64,000 nt of DNA from Cinclus cinclus (GCF_963662255.1 NC_085047.1:97099619-97163618), one strand, 5' to 3'. Numbered from the stretch's first letter, positions 39,401 to 53,031 are shown. Notes: generated from the sequence alone by a model not told the origin. Program-made: numbers and translations.

Positions 39401-40189
39401 TTGCTATTTAATTCTGAACTACTGGAAGTTGATACTTTCCTTGCTTTTAGTGTTGTTTGCTCAGCTCTACTCTAAATCCTTGAATATACCCCATGACCAT
39501 TCCCTTCATCTTGTTTGCACTGTTAAGAGTGCCAGCTCTCTATTTATTGCCCTTTCCTCTACCCATTTTTCCAGTTGTTGCCATGTGTTTGCTGCTGCTC
39601 TCTGCTTGCTGCAATTACATCTCACTTAAAAAACTCTCTGTGCACACGTGAGTTGCAGATGGAGAGTTCCTTTTGTTGGTTTGTTCATAAATTTATTTAC
39701 TTTCAAAGAAAAAGGAAAAATTACCTGAAGTGACTACTTCCTCTTAGTCTGCATTTTGCAAGGTGGGAAAGGTAAATTAGTCTTTGTGCAGAAATCAAGT
39801 ATGTTGTTGGTGCTAAACAGCTTTTGCATATTAATTCATTAACTTACACAGAGATAAATATTTAAGTGCAACAACCATAAAAGATTTTCACAGTTCCTTA
39901 CTTTGCTTTGAATTAGGCTTTCATGTTATCAGCTGCAGTATCTGAGTCAGAAGTTATTGTGGTCACTGTATAATGCTAAGATTACAGGGAATGCTATTAC
40001 CATTTGCATGCCTCTCAAATCAATTAAATAAATGAAGCCAATGAAACTTCAAGCTAAGTAAAATGTTATCATCACAGCAGCTTTTAGTCATGATTACGTA
40101 CATAAAAATCTGAAATACCACTCCTTGGGCCCTGATATCATCTAATTGCCTTTGAATTTGTATTGGTAAAACTCAAGTTGGAAATTAAT
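36462..40189. other. Intergenic DNA, no gene recognised
   Basis: Apart from the C-tract near 38.38 kb I see no feature with support. The 115-codon frame at 39282-39629 has no domain, no flanking splice sites I trust, and composition like its surroundings. Confidence 0.5.
38374..38406 (-). repeat. C-tract (G-tract on minus strand) followed by CA run
   Basis: A C-run interrupted by a T and one G (C8-G-C8 at its core) followed by a short CA repeat. On the minus strand this is another G-quadruplex-capable tract. It also produces the poly-Gly open frame at 38175-38423, which is not a gene. Confidence 0.85.
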
Positions 40190-40213
40190 TAATTCTCCTT
40201 GCAAGGAGAATTA
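40190..40213. repeat. Perfect 24-bp palindrome
   Basis: The halves 'taattctccttg' and 'caaggagaatta' are exact reverse complements with no spacer. It is not composed of simple AT alternation, so it is more notable than most short palindromes in AT-rich DNA. It could be a dimeric protein site or a chance event. Confidence 0.9.
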
Positions 40214-43200
40214 TATAATATCTTGGCAAACATGAGTGCTTTTTATAATTTTATGAATGGAAAATAATTCTACTGTGCATTTTGAAGATGTATTAGAATA
40301 TAAGATGGCTGAATATGTGATAACTTCAACACCACATAATAGAACTATTACAGTATAAAATATTTTTGAATATGCAGTCTTTAATATTGAGAATATTTTC
40401 TATTATTGATATTTTGATGGTAAATATGCACAAATTCATTTGAAAATTAAAACTCTATATGATCACACTTTTACTATATATATATTATAAATAAATATAC
40501 ATATCTTCAAGTCCAATATTGTATGCTTTCCATAATTCCACCCTTCCTGAAAAGTTTAACTTTCTTCTTTAGATGAAAATTCTGGTGTAACCTACTTTGG
40601 CCCTACCCAGGGAAGAGTTTATGCCAAGAATCTGTAATGTGGAAATAATTCAGACCTGTAAAAACATAGAAAAGAAATTAGTATTTTCCATCATGTAGCC
40701 ATTGACTATAAAGAAAAATTGAGACATTCTGAATTATTACTTTTTGTTCTAACCATCTGTCACTAAATTTCACTCTTTTTTTGTCCTGTCACCTGTTTGC
40801 TCTAATGAAGCTGAGCCATCCTGGGACACTGAGAGGACTAAAATAAAAGAACATTAAGTAGTCAAAGGTTCTTGTTTAATAAACTTTTATTAACCTCCTT
40901 TAGGTTCCTTCTCATTATGATGATTTCAGTCTTAGGAAAGATTTTAAAATATATTCAGAGAAACTGCCTACTGTGGAAAAGTTTGGTTTGTGAGGAATGT
41001 GGTGGTATGCCAACTCTTTCAGCATGGAAAAACTAAGAATACTTATCAATTAAGGTAATGTAATTCAGCAAGCCAGAGCCAACTGCAAAATAGTCCTGCG
41101 AAGAGTGAAATAACATAGCAGCAACATAGGAGTTTCAACCCTAGCAAGGATTTGTGAGAATTAGTTCCTATAAAACAACTTTACAATACAATTAATTTGT
41201 GGCTGAAGACCTTCACCAAGGAAACTAATTCCTGGGAGGCAAAGAACTGCCTCACTCTTTATGGTGTGACCAGGTAGCATAAACCAGTAGAGACTATGTA
41301 AAACATTATTAAAGTCACTACTGAGCAAGAGGATAATGGAGTCTTCCAAAAATACACTTTAATTGGTAGCACCTTAGAGTCAAAATAACTATGTTGATTT
41401 ACAGGAGCTGAAAAGATAGTCTTTTATCTTTAAAGAATTTCAGTCCAAGGATCTTGGAATTATATAGAACTGAAGTAATATTACTTCCCTCAAGACAGTT
41501 TCTTAGTACAGGGACGCTGCTACAGTGTGAATTTATTGATTGTATCTTTGATGCTACTGGCTAAAAGGAAATGGCACCGTATTTTCTCATGGTAAGCTCA
41601 ATGTTAAGGATTTCAACATCAGTGCTCTTGCCTTATGGAATGAGAGATGAACTTGTTAACTTGCTCTTGACCTTGAGGGATAACTGTCATAAAAAGCATT
41701 GTTCCCCATATGTTATGTAGATTAATATTTCTCTTGCCTTTCTGCTTTCGAATGCGAATACAAGCTCTTTACCGATCAGGTCATGGCAAGAAGGATGCTT
41801 CCTTTTCTACCTTTAGCATTCAGTTCAGCTATAGTTTTAGATGTTTAACTCAGATATGCTTGAATTCCTCTTTGCCTGGACAGAAACAATCCAGACTGTG
41901 AGAAACACCGATATAATATACAGTTCTATCTTAATAACATTACTGTAGGTGACAGTGATTATTGTGAGCATTATTAAAGGAAAGAATATGTCTACTTAGG
42001 TTCTGAGATGCTGTAATAGCTGTGAGGAGATTAATAAAACCCCTGGCATCCCAAACATTGGATTTCCACCTCAAGAAGCAGAGTTGAAAGAGTTGAAAAT
42101 ATCTGTGACATGATGCAAAAGTTAAATCAGGACTCAGACCCACATGTCTATTAAATTTCTGAATAAACAATGCTCCTTTTATTTTTACTTTCTTGTTTGA
42201 AACACAGCTCTACCACACAAAAAGCGAATCAATCCAAGATCCTCAACCATGCTATGTTCCCTCTGTATTGATTTTCTAACTGTTGCCTGTTCAGAGAAAA
42301 CAGCTTGGGATTGTACATTTGCTTCATACATGTATAATTTTGTGCGAACATTTACTTCTTTCTCCTCCTGAAGGTATGCAACTGGGTAGGATAGCAGCTG
42401 TACTGTATCCATAATAGTAGGATTGGTGAAGAAACTTGAGAGTGGAACCAGCAGAAGAGAGAAAAAATGACCAGAAGGGAATAATCTATCGTGTAATATA
42501 CATTGCTTGTCCTAGCAGCAGGATTAAATTACCTTATTGTACAAATCAAATTTTGATTTTTTAAAAATATCCAATAAAGTAAAAATTCTAGAGTACAGAG
42601 TGAATATTTCTCTTTTAAATTCCCTGTCTTTATTTATTTCCTACCAAAGAAACACCTAGGAGCTCGAGAATATATTTATTGATGCATTTTAGGATTTTAG
42701 GTAAAAATAAATCTCTAGTCAGACAAATTTATTGCCTAAATAATAAACAAGAAATTGCTGTTATTTATGTTTCAGTAGGGCAAAAAAACAGGAAACAGCA
42801 AAATTCGGTGATGTATTTCCAAAGTTTATGCAGCAACTTTGATGCTTTGAACAAAGCCAAATTTTCTCCGTCTCCAGCCCTCAGAAAGAGGTTAGCTTTG
42901 CCTGCTGACAGAGCTGGTGCCCAGCAGCACTTCTGGTTTAATCCTCTGCAGTAGGACTGTACTGGACTCCAGTCCTTTGACTACATCCATTTCTGTGGTG
43001 TACCCTAAATGACACACCATGCACAGCCAGGTGGTCGCTGCTTTTTCCATACAATAAACAGCACTAAGGAAAATGCCATACACAGACCCGACAGAAATAA
43101 ATTGCACAAAAGTGGTGAAGCATGGAGAATTATTTAGTAATAGTGGAAACTCCTAGTCAGTACTGACCTTTCCTTGAGTGGCGATATTTCTAGGTGATGA

Positions 43201-46200
43201 ATAACTGCAAACATACAGTGAATATACATGTTACTAAATCTCTGACTTTCTACAAGGCTTTTGTCTATTTAACCAATACTTTTTCCCTTTCCACTGTATT
43301 TTTCTATTAGAAGATACAAAATGAAACAGTCTAACATTTTTCCCCAAAGTTTTACTTAATTTACAAGAAATTTTAAAACATTTTTTACATAAAGAAAATA
43401 ATAATGTATGACCTCCTGCAATGTCAGCTTTACATTCTGAGGTGATAAACACTTTCTAAAATACATCTGGTATCTTTCATCTCTTGGTCATAACTTTGCT
43501 TCAAAACCAGTGAAAATATACCATGAAGAGCTTCAAGAACATTCCTGCAAAAGTATGTTAAAAATCAGAGTTGACTAAGGCTCAAATTTACTAATTTATT
43601 AATGGGATTACTCGTGGACATAAGAAACATGTCTAGATATCTACATATGTAAAAATTATCTTTTGATATAATTCAAAACACCAAAGAAGCTTTTAAGTCT
43701 TGTATCCTTGCACATCTATTACACCACTGCAATAATGATGCAGACAAATTCAGTTTAAAAAAGCTACCATGCACAGGACAGGTTCTTGAGATCTCCATTT
43801 CATACTGTGAAGCAGTTTTACCTAAGTACTCTATATTCACTGAAGTCAAAGGAACTGCTCTTAAAAGTAATGTAATGTAAAGTAATCCTATGATCCCTTT
43901 GAATTTTAACAGCAGTCCTCTTAAAAATAAGATCCTTTATAAAAGCAATCAGAAGCAATCTTGCACTAGTAACAATATTGTTAGAATTATATATACTGCT
44001 TCACCTATTTTCTGAGAAATATAATAGTGTATCCAGAGCTAGGAATTCAAGTTCCATGTAGAACAAAAATAAAAGCAACTAATATTGGAAGTCAATAATT
44101 TAGCAGTAAGAGCTTCTGTTACAAATAGTAACAAATATTAGAAAATTGAAGAGAATCATTGATTTCCATCCTCAAAGTAAGACTAATTCTACAGTAGACT
44201 TTATCTACTTTAGATATATATGAGCTATATTTTTTTCCCTCTGCATTTGACATTCATCCTAAAAATTTCAATTTTCAGAATTTGTTTTACATTACATTCC
44301 AGTCCTGCCCATGTTAATTTCAATAAAGTTATCTATCACCATTTTGCATTAAATAATCACAATCACTTCAAATCTGGCAAACTTTCCAGATTGCCATTTC
44401 CCCCTCAAGTCCTTTGGGAACCAATGAGAATAACTTTGCAGTTTCTTGTAGGATGCACTAAATTTTACAGAAAAGATATGCAGGCATTTATGAGAAGAAG
44501 AGCCTGGAAAGCTTCTTTCAGGCAGGGTATTAACCTGCTTTCACTCTTCTTTCTAGGTGAAGTAGGCACAGTGATTTGCTTGAATACTGAACTGAGAAAT
44601 GGTGCTCCACTGCCTGGGAACACCAGATGCCATAGGTAATGGTGACACTCAGGCTTCAACTGGGAACTGGAACAGGTCTAGGACTGCTCTTCAAGGAGAC
44701 TATGTTTGAACAGTGAGACAGATTCCTTAACTTTGAAACGTGCAGCACAATGATTGAATGAAGAACAACGTGTCATGGATAGGACACAGAAAATGCATGT
44801 GTAACAATCACATAAAGTGTTTGCAACTGATAGCTTTTCTGCTTTATACCGAAAACCAAAACCGAGTGTAAAATGAAGATCACTGCTGTAAGGTTAAACA
44901 AAAAAGAGAGATGATTAGTGAAATAAAAGAGCATTTTCATCTTTTTGGAATGACAACACATATCAACCACTACATGACTATTAGGGAAACAGTAACAGAC
45001 TGGCAAATGAAATTAACTCGAAGTATCTGGTGGCATTTCTTGGGGACTTTCCCACTGACCATTTCACTCATGCTGCATCTACCCAGATATCCACCTCTCC
45101 TAAAAACAAGTCTTTCAGGGATGAAGTAGGAGCTTAGTACTCATATATTTAATGCTGGCTGAGACTTGCTAACATTCCTTTTAGAATGTTCCATTCACAT
45201 TCACATTCCTGAAAACAAAATGAATAATGCTTAGGACTGTAGTTTATTTCAGTGCCTCTTTAGCCTTGGAAACCACAGAGATTCTCTTCAGGTTAGGTTC
45301 CCTAGTGCTTTATTTCCTCCACTAATATAAAATACTTCCTAAATACTTTGAGTCCATTAGATATTCATCATCCTGCTTCTGCATTAGACTTCTGCTTGCC
45401 TTTTCTGAGCCAACTGTATCCTTCAATTGTTAATGCTGTGACACATGTCAACCATCCCCTAAGTAGTTTTTAGTCAACCATATGTCATTTACAGCAAAAT
45501 CTTGCCCATGTAATAAAGCCTCTGCTTCCTCCTAGTTAATCCCTACAGTATCAAATACATTTGTTAACCAATCCCTCATTCTCTTTTTTTGTCCCTTCTC
45601 TGACCTTATGATAAATACTTCTCTTTTTTGCCAATAATTCTAATTTTTTTAAGGGCCGACTACTTCATACCAATCTGGTGAGTTTTGTGAACCTGTCTCA
45701 ATAAATCAGTAAACTAGTGAGACAGAGGTGCAGTTCTTCTTTGTGTTTTAGGGTTTATGGAACATTATTCCATGGTCTAGGCAGCTGACATTCTGCTGGC
45801 AACACCATCTGTTCACAGACATATTTATCTCCATGTCACATCTGTCCCTAAGACTTGACCTTTGATCAGCAGAATTAACCAAAAAGCCACCTGGGCTCTT
45901 GACCCCTTCACCTCCCCATTCCAGATCCTTACAGTAGCTTCTAATCTGTGTAAACCCATTCCCAGTAGTGTTATAAACACCCACATGGAACATAAATGTG
46001 GAGCAGTGTCCAGAGGGTTGGAGGAGCCCTGGCAATGTTTCAGTACCAACAAGGATTTGGGTTCCTCAGAGCGAACATATCTCCTACAAAGTCAAGTCAT
46101 GTCAACAGATGGATCCCATTGTCAAGCTCATCACCACTGCCACTGACAAATCTTATAATCTCATAACAAAAGTGGTGTTGCTTGGTGTTCCTCATTCAAC

Positions 46201-47283
46201 CTAAACCTTTAAATTCTTAAGTTCATGACAATTTCACATTCTTCTCTTCCAACCTCTCCCTCCATTTCTCTCACTCCTTTAAAATTATAACTTTTCTATT
46301 TACAGGGGAAAAAAGCTCAAAAACATAAATATTGATCAGCAATAAACCAGAAGGAAAATTAAACTGAAAAAACCCAAAAAAACCAAACAAAATAAAACCT
46401 CATATTTTCTCTCTTTAGAAAAGTCTAGTACCTTTTAAAGTATATATGAGTTTGGTATTTCCAGTGATTATTTTATCAATGACAATTAAAATACTGTAGA
46501 ATAAAAGGATGCAAACTGACCTATCCTTAGGAGTAAAAGGTTGAAGAGAAATGTCCTTAGTTATAATCTTCTGCTTTAGCAAAACCCCTGGTTGAATTCC
46601 TGAAATACTTCCTGCAATAGACTCTTGGTAAAAAGTCCAAGTTTACAGTGAAATGAACCTGCACACATGGAGTTCAGTGCCCTAGACAATGTCATCCTTC
46701 AGAAATATTCTAAGGGAAACCTGGTTTAATATCAAATCAATCTTTTTGTGACATACCGATTAGCTGCTGTGAAGATGTTTCTTTCTTTAATTCTACCATA
46801 AAAAAATTGCTGAGTTATATATAAATAAGAAATTGAACATTTTGAGACCAAGGTATACATGACAGCGTATTTTGTAGTTGGAATTTTTTTTAAAAAGTCT
46901 TGTAGCTACTATTGTATTTTTTCTTCAATGAATAATGGAGAAGCATCACTGTCCAATTCAGGCAAAATTCAAGATATCCAATGAAAAAATAGGGGAACAG
47001 CAGTCAACAAAAAGCAAAAGCAAGCTCCCTAAAGAAACAAGGAACCCATAAAAATGCTTATGGTAGACTTCCCATGGCAGAATTATGGCTCTTAGGGGCA
47101 AGGCAGAACACAGCAGAGAGGACAGAGGCTTAAACAATAGAAGCTGTCAATATCCAGGATGTGTAAAGGAAAAATCAGAAGGATTGTCTCTCAAAAAGAA
47201 ACAATTAGAAAAATCACCAAATAAAGGGTAAGTGGTTCACAGAACCAAGGATCTGTTTTCAAAGTCAACAATGATAAGCAGGT
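40214..47283. other. Intergenic DNA, no gene recognised
   Basis: No supportable gene. The 139-codon open frame at 44220-44639 and the two overlapping minus-strand frames at 45748-46052 show no recognisable domains. The latter sit in a slightly GC-richer patch that might be an unrecognised old insertion. Confidence 0.5.
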
Positions 47284-47597
47284 TTGGTTGGTGGTTTCAA
47301 ATCTGGAAGAGCTACTATTAAATTTAAAATGGATTTAAGGGCAGAGGTGACTGTGATTTGTAAAGACACTTTGCAAGAGATGATCCCTGGAACCAGATGG
47401 AGTGGTTACGGACAGTGCTCAGTAGCCCTGGGGACACAGGAGTTGCCTTGTTTAGTGCAAAGTCTACCTCAGTGACACGGGGAAGGCGTGTGCCTTCAAC
47501 AAACTCGGCACTAATAGGATTCCAGACACTGAAACCCTTAACTAAATCACAGTCATTGAGAAGGATATTAAAAGCAATTGGAAGAAACTTGGTCTAA
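47284..47597 (+). pseudogene. Possible decayed retroelement aspartic-protease relic
   Basis: One frame (47284-47475) reads I-K-F-K-M-D-L-R-A-E-V-T-V-I, with the last nine residues at 47332-47358. This resembles the active-site segment of retroviral-type aspartic proteases, in which D-[TS]-G-A is followed by a hydrophobic strand. Here the two positions after the Asp are Leu and Arg, so the catalytic triad is lost. A second frame (47397-47597), out of register with the first, reads L-I-G-F (47511-47522), which is where such proteases carry their second conserved hydrophobic-Gly motif. The separation of roughly 60 codons suits the family. Stop codons and the frame change show it is dead. The identification rests on two short motifs only, and no capsid, zinc-knuckle or reverse-transcriptase sequence is visible nearby. 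Confidence 0.28.
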
Positions 47598-48439
47598 ATC
47601 TAGCAATAATGGCCTAAAAACATTAAACAAGGGACCTTTTCTCATGCTTTTGCTTATGCATTTTTGTCATTCTTTCTGCTCATCTGGCTAAAGAACATGC
47701 AAACACAAAGTAGCAGTCATTACTAAAATGACACTGTAGTGGGCCTTTCAGAGCTGATGTTAGTCATCACTTAGCTAAGCCACATGTACAAACAGCATTA
47801 AAATGTGTTAACAGTAATACAATGTTAATAAATAACTGCAATATTCCAAAATGTCCAACCTCACAGAAATGCCACAACTAAAGGCTTCCAGACATTGTAC
47901 CGGTAGTTGTTTTTTATTCCCATGACACATTAGAAACATATTTCACAGACTGACAGTATAGAATTTGCAGAAATATTCTCTCCAAGTTTCTGACAGATTT
48001 TTTCACCTCATTCTTTATATATTTCCATAATTTCCTGATGTGCAAGTCATATGTAAAATAAAAATAAGGCTTGAATTTTTTTTCATCCTTTACCTCATTA
48101 AAATATTTCTTGTTCCCCTTTAGGTCATTTTAGTATAGGTTTCTTCCCACAGTGACTTAAGAAATTATCTTTTCTCAAGCTGTGGATCTGTTCATTTAAG
48201 CTAAAGCTAAGTATTCCATGGGAGTATATACTTATTCCATATGTATATGTCATGGGAGAATTTAATAGAATAATGATAGCAGCTTGACAGAGAGAAGCAG
48301 GTTCCTGTGTTCTTTACAGAGTTCTGTCCCATGTCAGCAGCACAATTACTGTATTTGTGGGCAGCCTGCCTATACCTTGAGGAGTCCACATGCACAGCAA
48401 AGCGATGTGCAAGGAGACCAAAGTTCACACCTGTCTCCC
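47598..48439. other. Intergenic DNA, no gene recognised
   Basis: AT-rich unique-looking sequence, with nothing that I can name. Confidence 0.5.
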
Positions 48440-49110
48440 TTTCAGTTCAGTCCCATTTAGCACCCCAGCCATGGTGACAACCTGCACTGAGGTCCCAGAG
48501 CTGCAGGTCTGCACCTGCAGATGTCTGGCCTAATGGCAAACAGAGGGATTTCAATGAATCTTCTGCAAACCAAAGTTTCATGGCAGAGGCTGTGCACAGA
48601 TTCCGATGTGATGGGATTTGCGCCAGTCCTCCTTGCATCGTGTCCACCTTCCCTCTCACCCAGCCTCCTCAGAAGGAGAGGGTACTGGGTGTGAGGGACT
48701 CCTCTCTGCCCCTGCTGTGGACATTCTCTGCTTCAACATCTCCCTGTGACCAGGATGGCTTCTATGACCTGTTTGCTCCTTTTGTCAAGGCTGTGCTCTT
48801 GCAGTCATTACACCTCTCCCAGCTCGGGTTAGTGGGCACCTCTGTGCTGAGCCTTTCCTCCTTTCTCACTCTGTACCTCTGCAGCAGGACAAGTGGCCTT
48901 TGCATTTTCACTGAAGGCACTCCTTTCTTTCTGCACCAGCCACCCTGTCTCCCTGACATCCCCAAGCTTGGGGACACCTGTGGCACAAGCAGAGCCAGCT
49001 GGGTGCCCAGCACACTCTGCCACAACCACAGCAACCCGCCCCACTCCCCCAGCGGAGCTGTCCAGGGCCCTTGGTGGTCTCCTCAGAAACTCATACCCTG
49101 CTAAGGGTAA
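48440..49110 (+). other. GC-richer island with a 174-codon open frame, unidentified
   Basis: This is the most GC-rich block of the intergenic region and carries the longest open frame of the window (48580-49104, plus). The predicted peptide is rich in Ser, Leu, Pro and Cys and has no domain, signal peptide or membrane segment pattern I recognise. The overlapping plus frame at 48893-49297 and the minus frames at 48762-49044 are equally open, which fits low stop-codon density in GC-rich DNA rather than protein selection. It could be an unrecognised repeat, a noncoding RNA exon or a decayed pseudogene. I do not call it a gene. Confidence 0.2.
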
Positions 49111-50133
49111 TGTGCTGCCCGACCAAGGACTACAAACAATTTTGGTAGCTGCAGTTCCTCAAACCAACAACGTTAGGCATGTAAAAGAGGCAACAAAATG
49201 GGCCATTGCCATTGTCAGTTTAATAATGAAAAAATCTTTGAATCTTCATATGGTCAAATACCACATTAATCCTAATTCACACTGTTTTGCAAATTAAGCA
49301 ACCAGTAAATTCTCTAGAAATATGGCTGATCAAGTTCTCATTTCTCAAGATTTGAGAGATAACTAATGTCTGACAAAATAAAAACATATTGAGAAGTTGC
49401 AGGTTTATTTTGCTTTTAGCTTTGCATTCCCAGGGGCAGTGTATGAAGAGTTTAATCACAAACCTACTGAGAATAAAGGAATGTATAAAGTTTTGCTTTA
49501 TAAGAATATTTTTCAATTTTTTTGCAATTTGACAGGCCCATAACACAGTTGAAGTTGTTTATGCCATGTATTTTTTGGGTTTTTTTCCATACAATTTCCT
49601 TGATATTTGTCACTGCTTGCCTTACTGTTGTTTCACAAGTAATTAATAAGAGAGGATGAGGAATACCCATTCTTCATTATCTCCAAAACATGAAAGGACA
49701 AGTCTCTGAGCAACCCATCATCTGTGACAGAGATGTTCTAGTGATTTCAAGGTTAGCTGAGATAAAAGAACAAGTCTCCTAGATAAAGTCTAGTGCTAAT
49801 TAAAACACTGATTATATTGCTTGGCTCATAGTTTCCTAACAACAGTACATAAAATTCTGAAATAAAAGTTGTTCTTTGTTCCACATATTTTACAAAGTTA
49901 CTAACAAATGTTACAAAATCACCTACAAAATAAATATGGGATCACCTTAGGATTTTATCAAAATTTTGCAGATGAAGTGGGATACATGTTTACTCAGTGT
50001 GACATATATAGTTAACCTGAACATAAATTATTCTTAATGGCATTTATCAATGCAAATATGAGTTATATCTATCTATTGATATTCAATTTTGTATGTTCAA
50101 CATAATTTCTTGTGGCCAGCATAGCTGATGACA

Positions 50134-50165
50134 AGGTTTTCTATTCTACAGGTTTTCTATTCTAC
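50134..50165. repeat. Exact 16-bp tandem duplication
   Basis: The unit 'aggttttctattctac' occurs twice back to back with no differences, so the duplication is recent relative to the surrounding sequence or is maintained. Alternatively it is an assembly artefact. Confidence 0.9.
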
Positions 50166-52363
50166 AAAACTATATTGTGTTCATAATAATTTAATTGATA
50201 TACAGCTGAAAATATTCTTTAACATAAAGTAATAACAAATATTACTTTGCTGACAAGGAACATTTTACTGAAATCTGCTCTAAATACATTAAAATATATA
50301 TTATCTTAATTAATTTCTTTTCTATTGGAAAGGTATCATAAACCTAAATCTTCACAGCATTAAGCAGTGAAGAGAAACATGCTTTCAGTGTGCCATGTAC
50401 AACCAAGAATAGTAACAGAGACAAGTCTTACACAACAGAAGTAATGCACACAAATCCACTATAAAGCAAAACTAAAACCCCTTCAAGTTCAGGTTAAAAG
50501 ACAAGAAATTAACACCATCTTCAGACAAATAAAAAAAATACAGACTCCATTCATTAGTGTAAATCTACTGTAAGCCTCTGGTGACTCAGTCATTCATGAA
50601 GCACTTTCACAAATTAAATGCTGCTTTGTGACAAGAGGTATTTGCCTCAAAGCATGGGAAAAATGTGTATAGATCTTTTTTGTCTACAATATGATTCAAT
50701 AAACACCAAGCAAAAGTAAATTGTTTGTAACTGCTCTGAAAGGAATGCTAGCACTCACCAGATTATTTTCTTCTTGTAAATTCCTGTTTCATGGCTACAG
50801 TCTAGCAGATCTTGGCTTGCAGGCACATTCACTGAAAGCCTGAAATATTTATATTTCAAGCAAGTATTGCAGCACATCTTAGAAAATAAATTTAAAATAT
50901 TAATTTGAATGTTTGCAGATGACTACAAATACCAGAATTAATACTAGAAATTGGATGTTGGCAAAGAAATTAATACATCAGGTGAGAAGATTCTTTTTGT
51001 GCCACCTAGGCTGTTCTGTTCCCAGTGCCTCCTTTACCTTTCACTTACATAAAATGACAGCATGGAAATTCCAGCTTGTCACTCTGCATCTACTAACTGT
51101 GCAGTGTGAACCATTTAAATCAGGCATCATCTTCTAAATAAAATATAAAAATATGATAAAAATGTTGACTAATCATTACTAATCATCAAACCCAGAGTTA
51201 CTGTCAAAGATTGAAAATTTTGAACCTATTACACACATTAATACTGAACAGCTTGTGCGAAAGATAAGCAAGCTCTATGTGCTGTACAAATACATTTGCA
51301 CACAAATATAAAGAGGAATTTGTGTGCAGCATATTTGCCTAACTTTCCTGAAAAAATGACAGTCCACTGTTTCCAAAGTTGATTTTCCGTTGAGAAGAAA
51401 CAGACCTGCTGAATGCAGCTGGTGATTAAGTAACATGAATAAATCACCAGCACACACAAGGAACTGGGTACAGAAAGCAATCATAAATTCTTTAGTTTCT
51501 GTGCCTCACAGCACTCTCAGTAAATGCTCATAGCAAGGTGTGTATTAAATATTCATCCCTGCTCCTGCAGCACCTTGAGCAGAAGCAAGAAGGAAATGAA
51601 GCACAATGCAAGGGGGACCCAGCAGTTGGCTCTTTGCACATTGGCTCTGTTTCAAAGCTCCCACTCCCACTGCTCTCCCTGGTGCTTGCTTTACCCTCCC
51701 AGGTGCTGCAGGGCCACCGAGGGGCTGGCACCACTGCCTTGGCCCAAGGTCTTCCTCAGAGAGCCTGCCATAGACTCAGACAATGACAATACAACACCTG
51801 TAATCAGAAAACAGAAATGTGGAGGGTGGATTCGTTTTGTACTGGAACAAGCTTTCTTTGCATTGATTGTTTTATGAAATGGAATCTTTTGAGTGTGTTC
51901 TGATTTTAGGTGCACAAAAGCCAGGTTGTACAGAAGCAAAAGTGGCAAAACCCAGCCCCAAAATGATGAATACTGTTCACTATAAAGCAAATTTGCTTTA
52001 TTTAATATGTTTTATTTAATCCAGTCACTGTGTTCTTTAATCCAAAGTATAATAAAACATTTATTTGAAGAAATGGAAAAAAATGAATGTCTATTCTGAA
52101 TTATAGTGTTTAGAACACTTCAACCATTTATTTTGACAGCTTACCCATTCACCTCTTCAGGTGATATATCATTCTTATCTGGGTTTACTGAACCACAACA
52201 GCAAATACTATAGAAATAGTCCAACTTGCAGAGAAATTTAACAATAGGGAAGTTTCTAAATATTATTTATTTATGTAAAAAGAAAACCAAAACCAAAAAT
52301 GTAAGCAGTTATTCTAATGGCATAGAAATACCAGGAAATTTTGGAGTTTTTGATCAAGTTAAC

Positions 52364-52388
52364 AAAAAAAAAAAAAAAAAGAAAAAAA
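52364..52388 (+). repeat. Poly-A tract
   Basis: An A-run of about 17 followed by G and seven more A. No retroposed sequence is recognisable immediately 5' of it, so I treat it as a simple repeat rather than a retrogene tail. Confidence 0.85.
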
Positions 52389-53031
52389 GTTTACCAGGTA
52401 AGTCAAGAGTTACCCAAAGGTGCATTTCCAAACTAAGGATATTGCAGCTGAGAATAATAGTGCATCTATGAGAATTTGAAACAGTTAAATATTTGTACTA
52501 TGACAGATATTTATATTTGTTAAAAATACAGAATTCAAACCATGGGATACTGCACTTTGAACAGAAAATACTCCAATGTCTGCATGCACAGACTCACCAT
52601 GAGTTTCAGTCATGAAAATCTTGGTTTGCAGGATTAGGCCACTGGCAGCGATCCAGGAACTTAATTAAGGTAAATTAGCATAACAAAAGAATCAACAAAT
52701 CTTCACTGTGAACTATCCAGTTAGAATAGAGAAGGGGAAAGCTCTTATGCCTGACTTTTGACTTCCAGTATTGGTTTGCAATGTAAATGACTCATACAAT
52801 ATTTAAACTTATTTTCAGATCATTTTGATGACTATTTAAAGAAAACAAAATGCTGTAGCAAAGAGAAGATAAAATGGTATTACTTCATACACAATGAGAT
52901 TTAGATGAAGCAGAGGTACTTGGTGTGACACTGATTTTTCTTAGATGGATCTATCTCTTCAACTGAAGAAAAGCAAAATTCAAAAATTCTGTATGGAGGA
53001 GATAATGTAGCAATATTTCAATGTAGGATAG

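Larger units (their letters stand above)
49111..53014. other. Intergenic DNA downstream of ANOS1
   Basis: Contains a 16-bp exact tandem duplication (50134-50165), a slightly GC-richer patch at 51540-51780 with unsupported open frames on both strands, and a poly-A stretch (52364-52388). No gene is supported. Confidence 0.5.

Noticed and set aside
44220..44639. 139-codon plus-strand open frame
   Set aside because: No recognisable domain and no matched splice sites. Best explained as chance in a long intergenic region.
45748..46052. Overlapping minus-strand frames of 95 and 75 codons in a GC-richer patch
   Set aside because: Two different frames are open over the same DNA and neither shows a domain. 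Possibly an old unrecognised insertion, but unsupported.
51524..51990. Open frames on both strands at a GC-richer patch
   Set aside because: Up to four frames are open over the same bases, which indicates composition rather than coding. No motif recognised.
52364..52388. Poly-A run considered as the tail of a processed pseudogene
   Set aside because: No gene-like sequence is recognisable immediately upstream and no flanking duplication was found.
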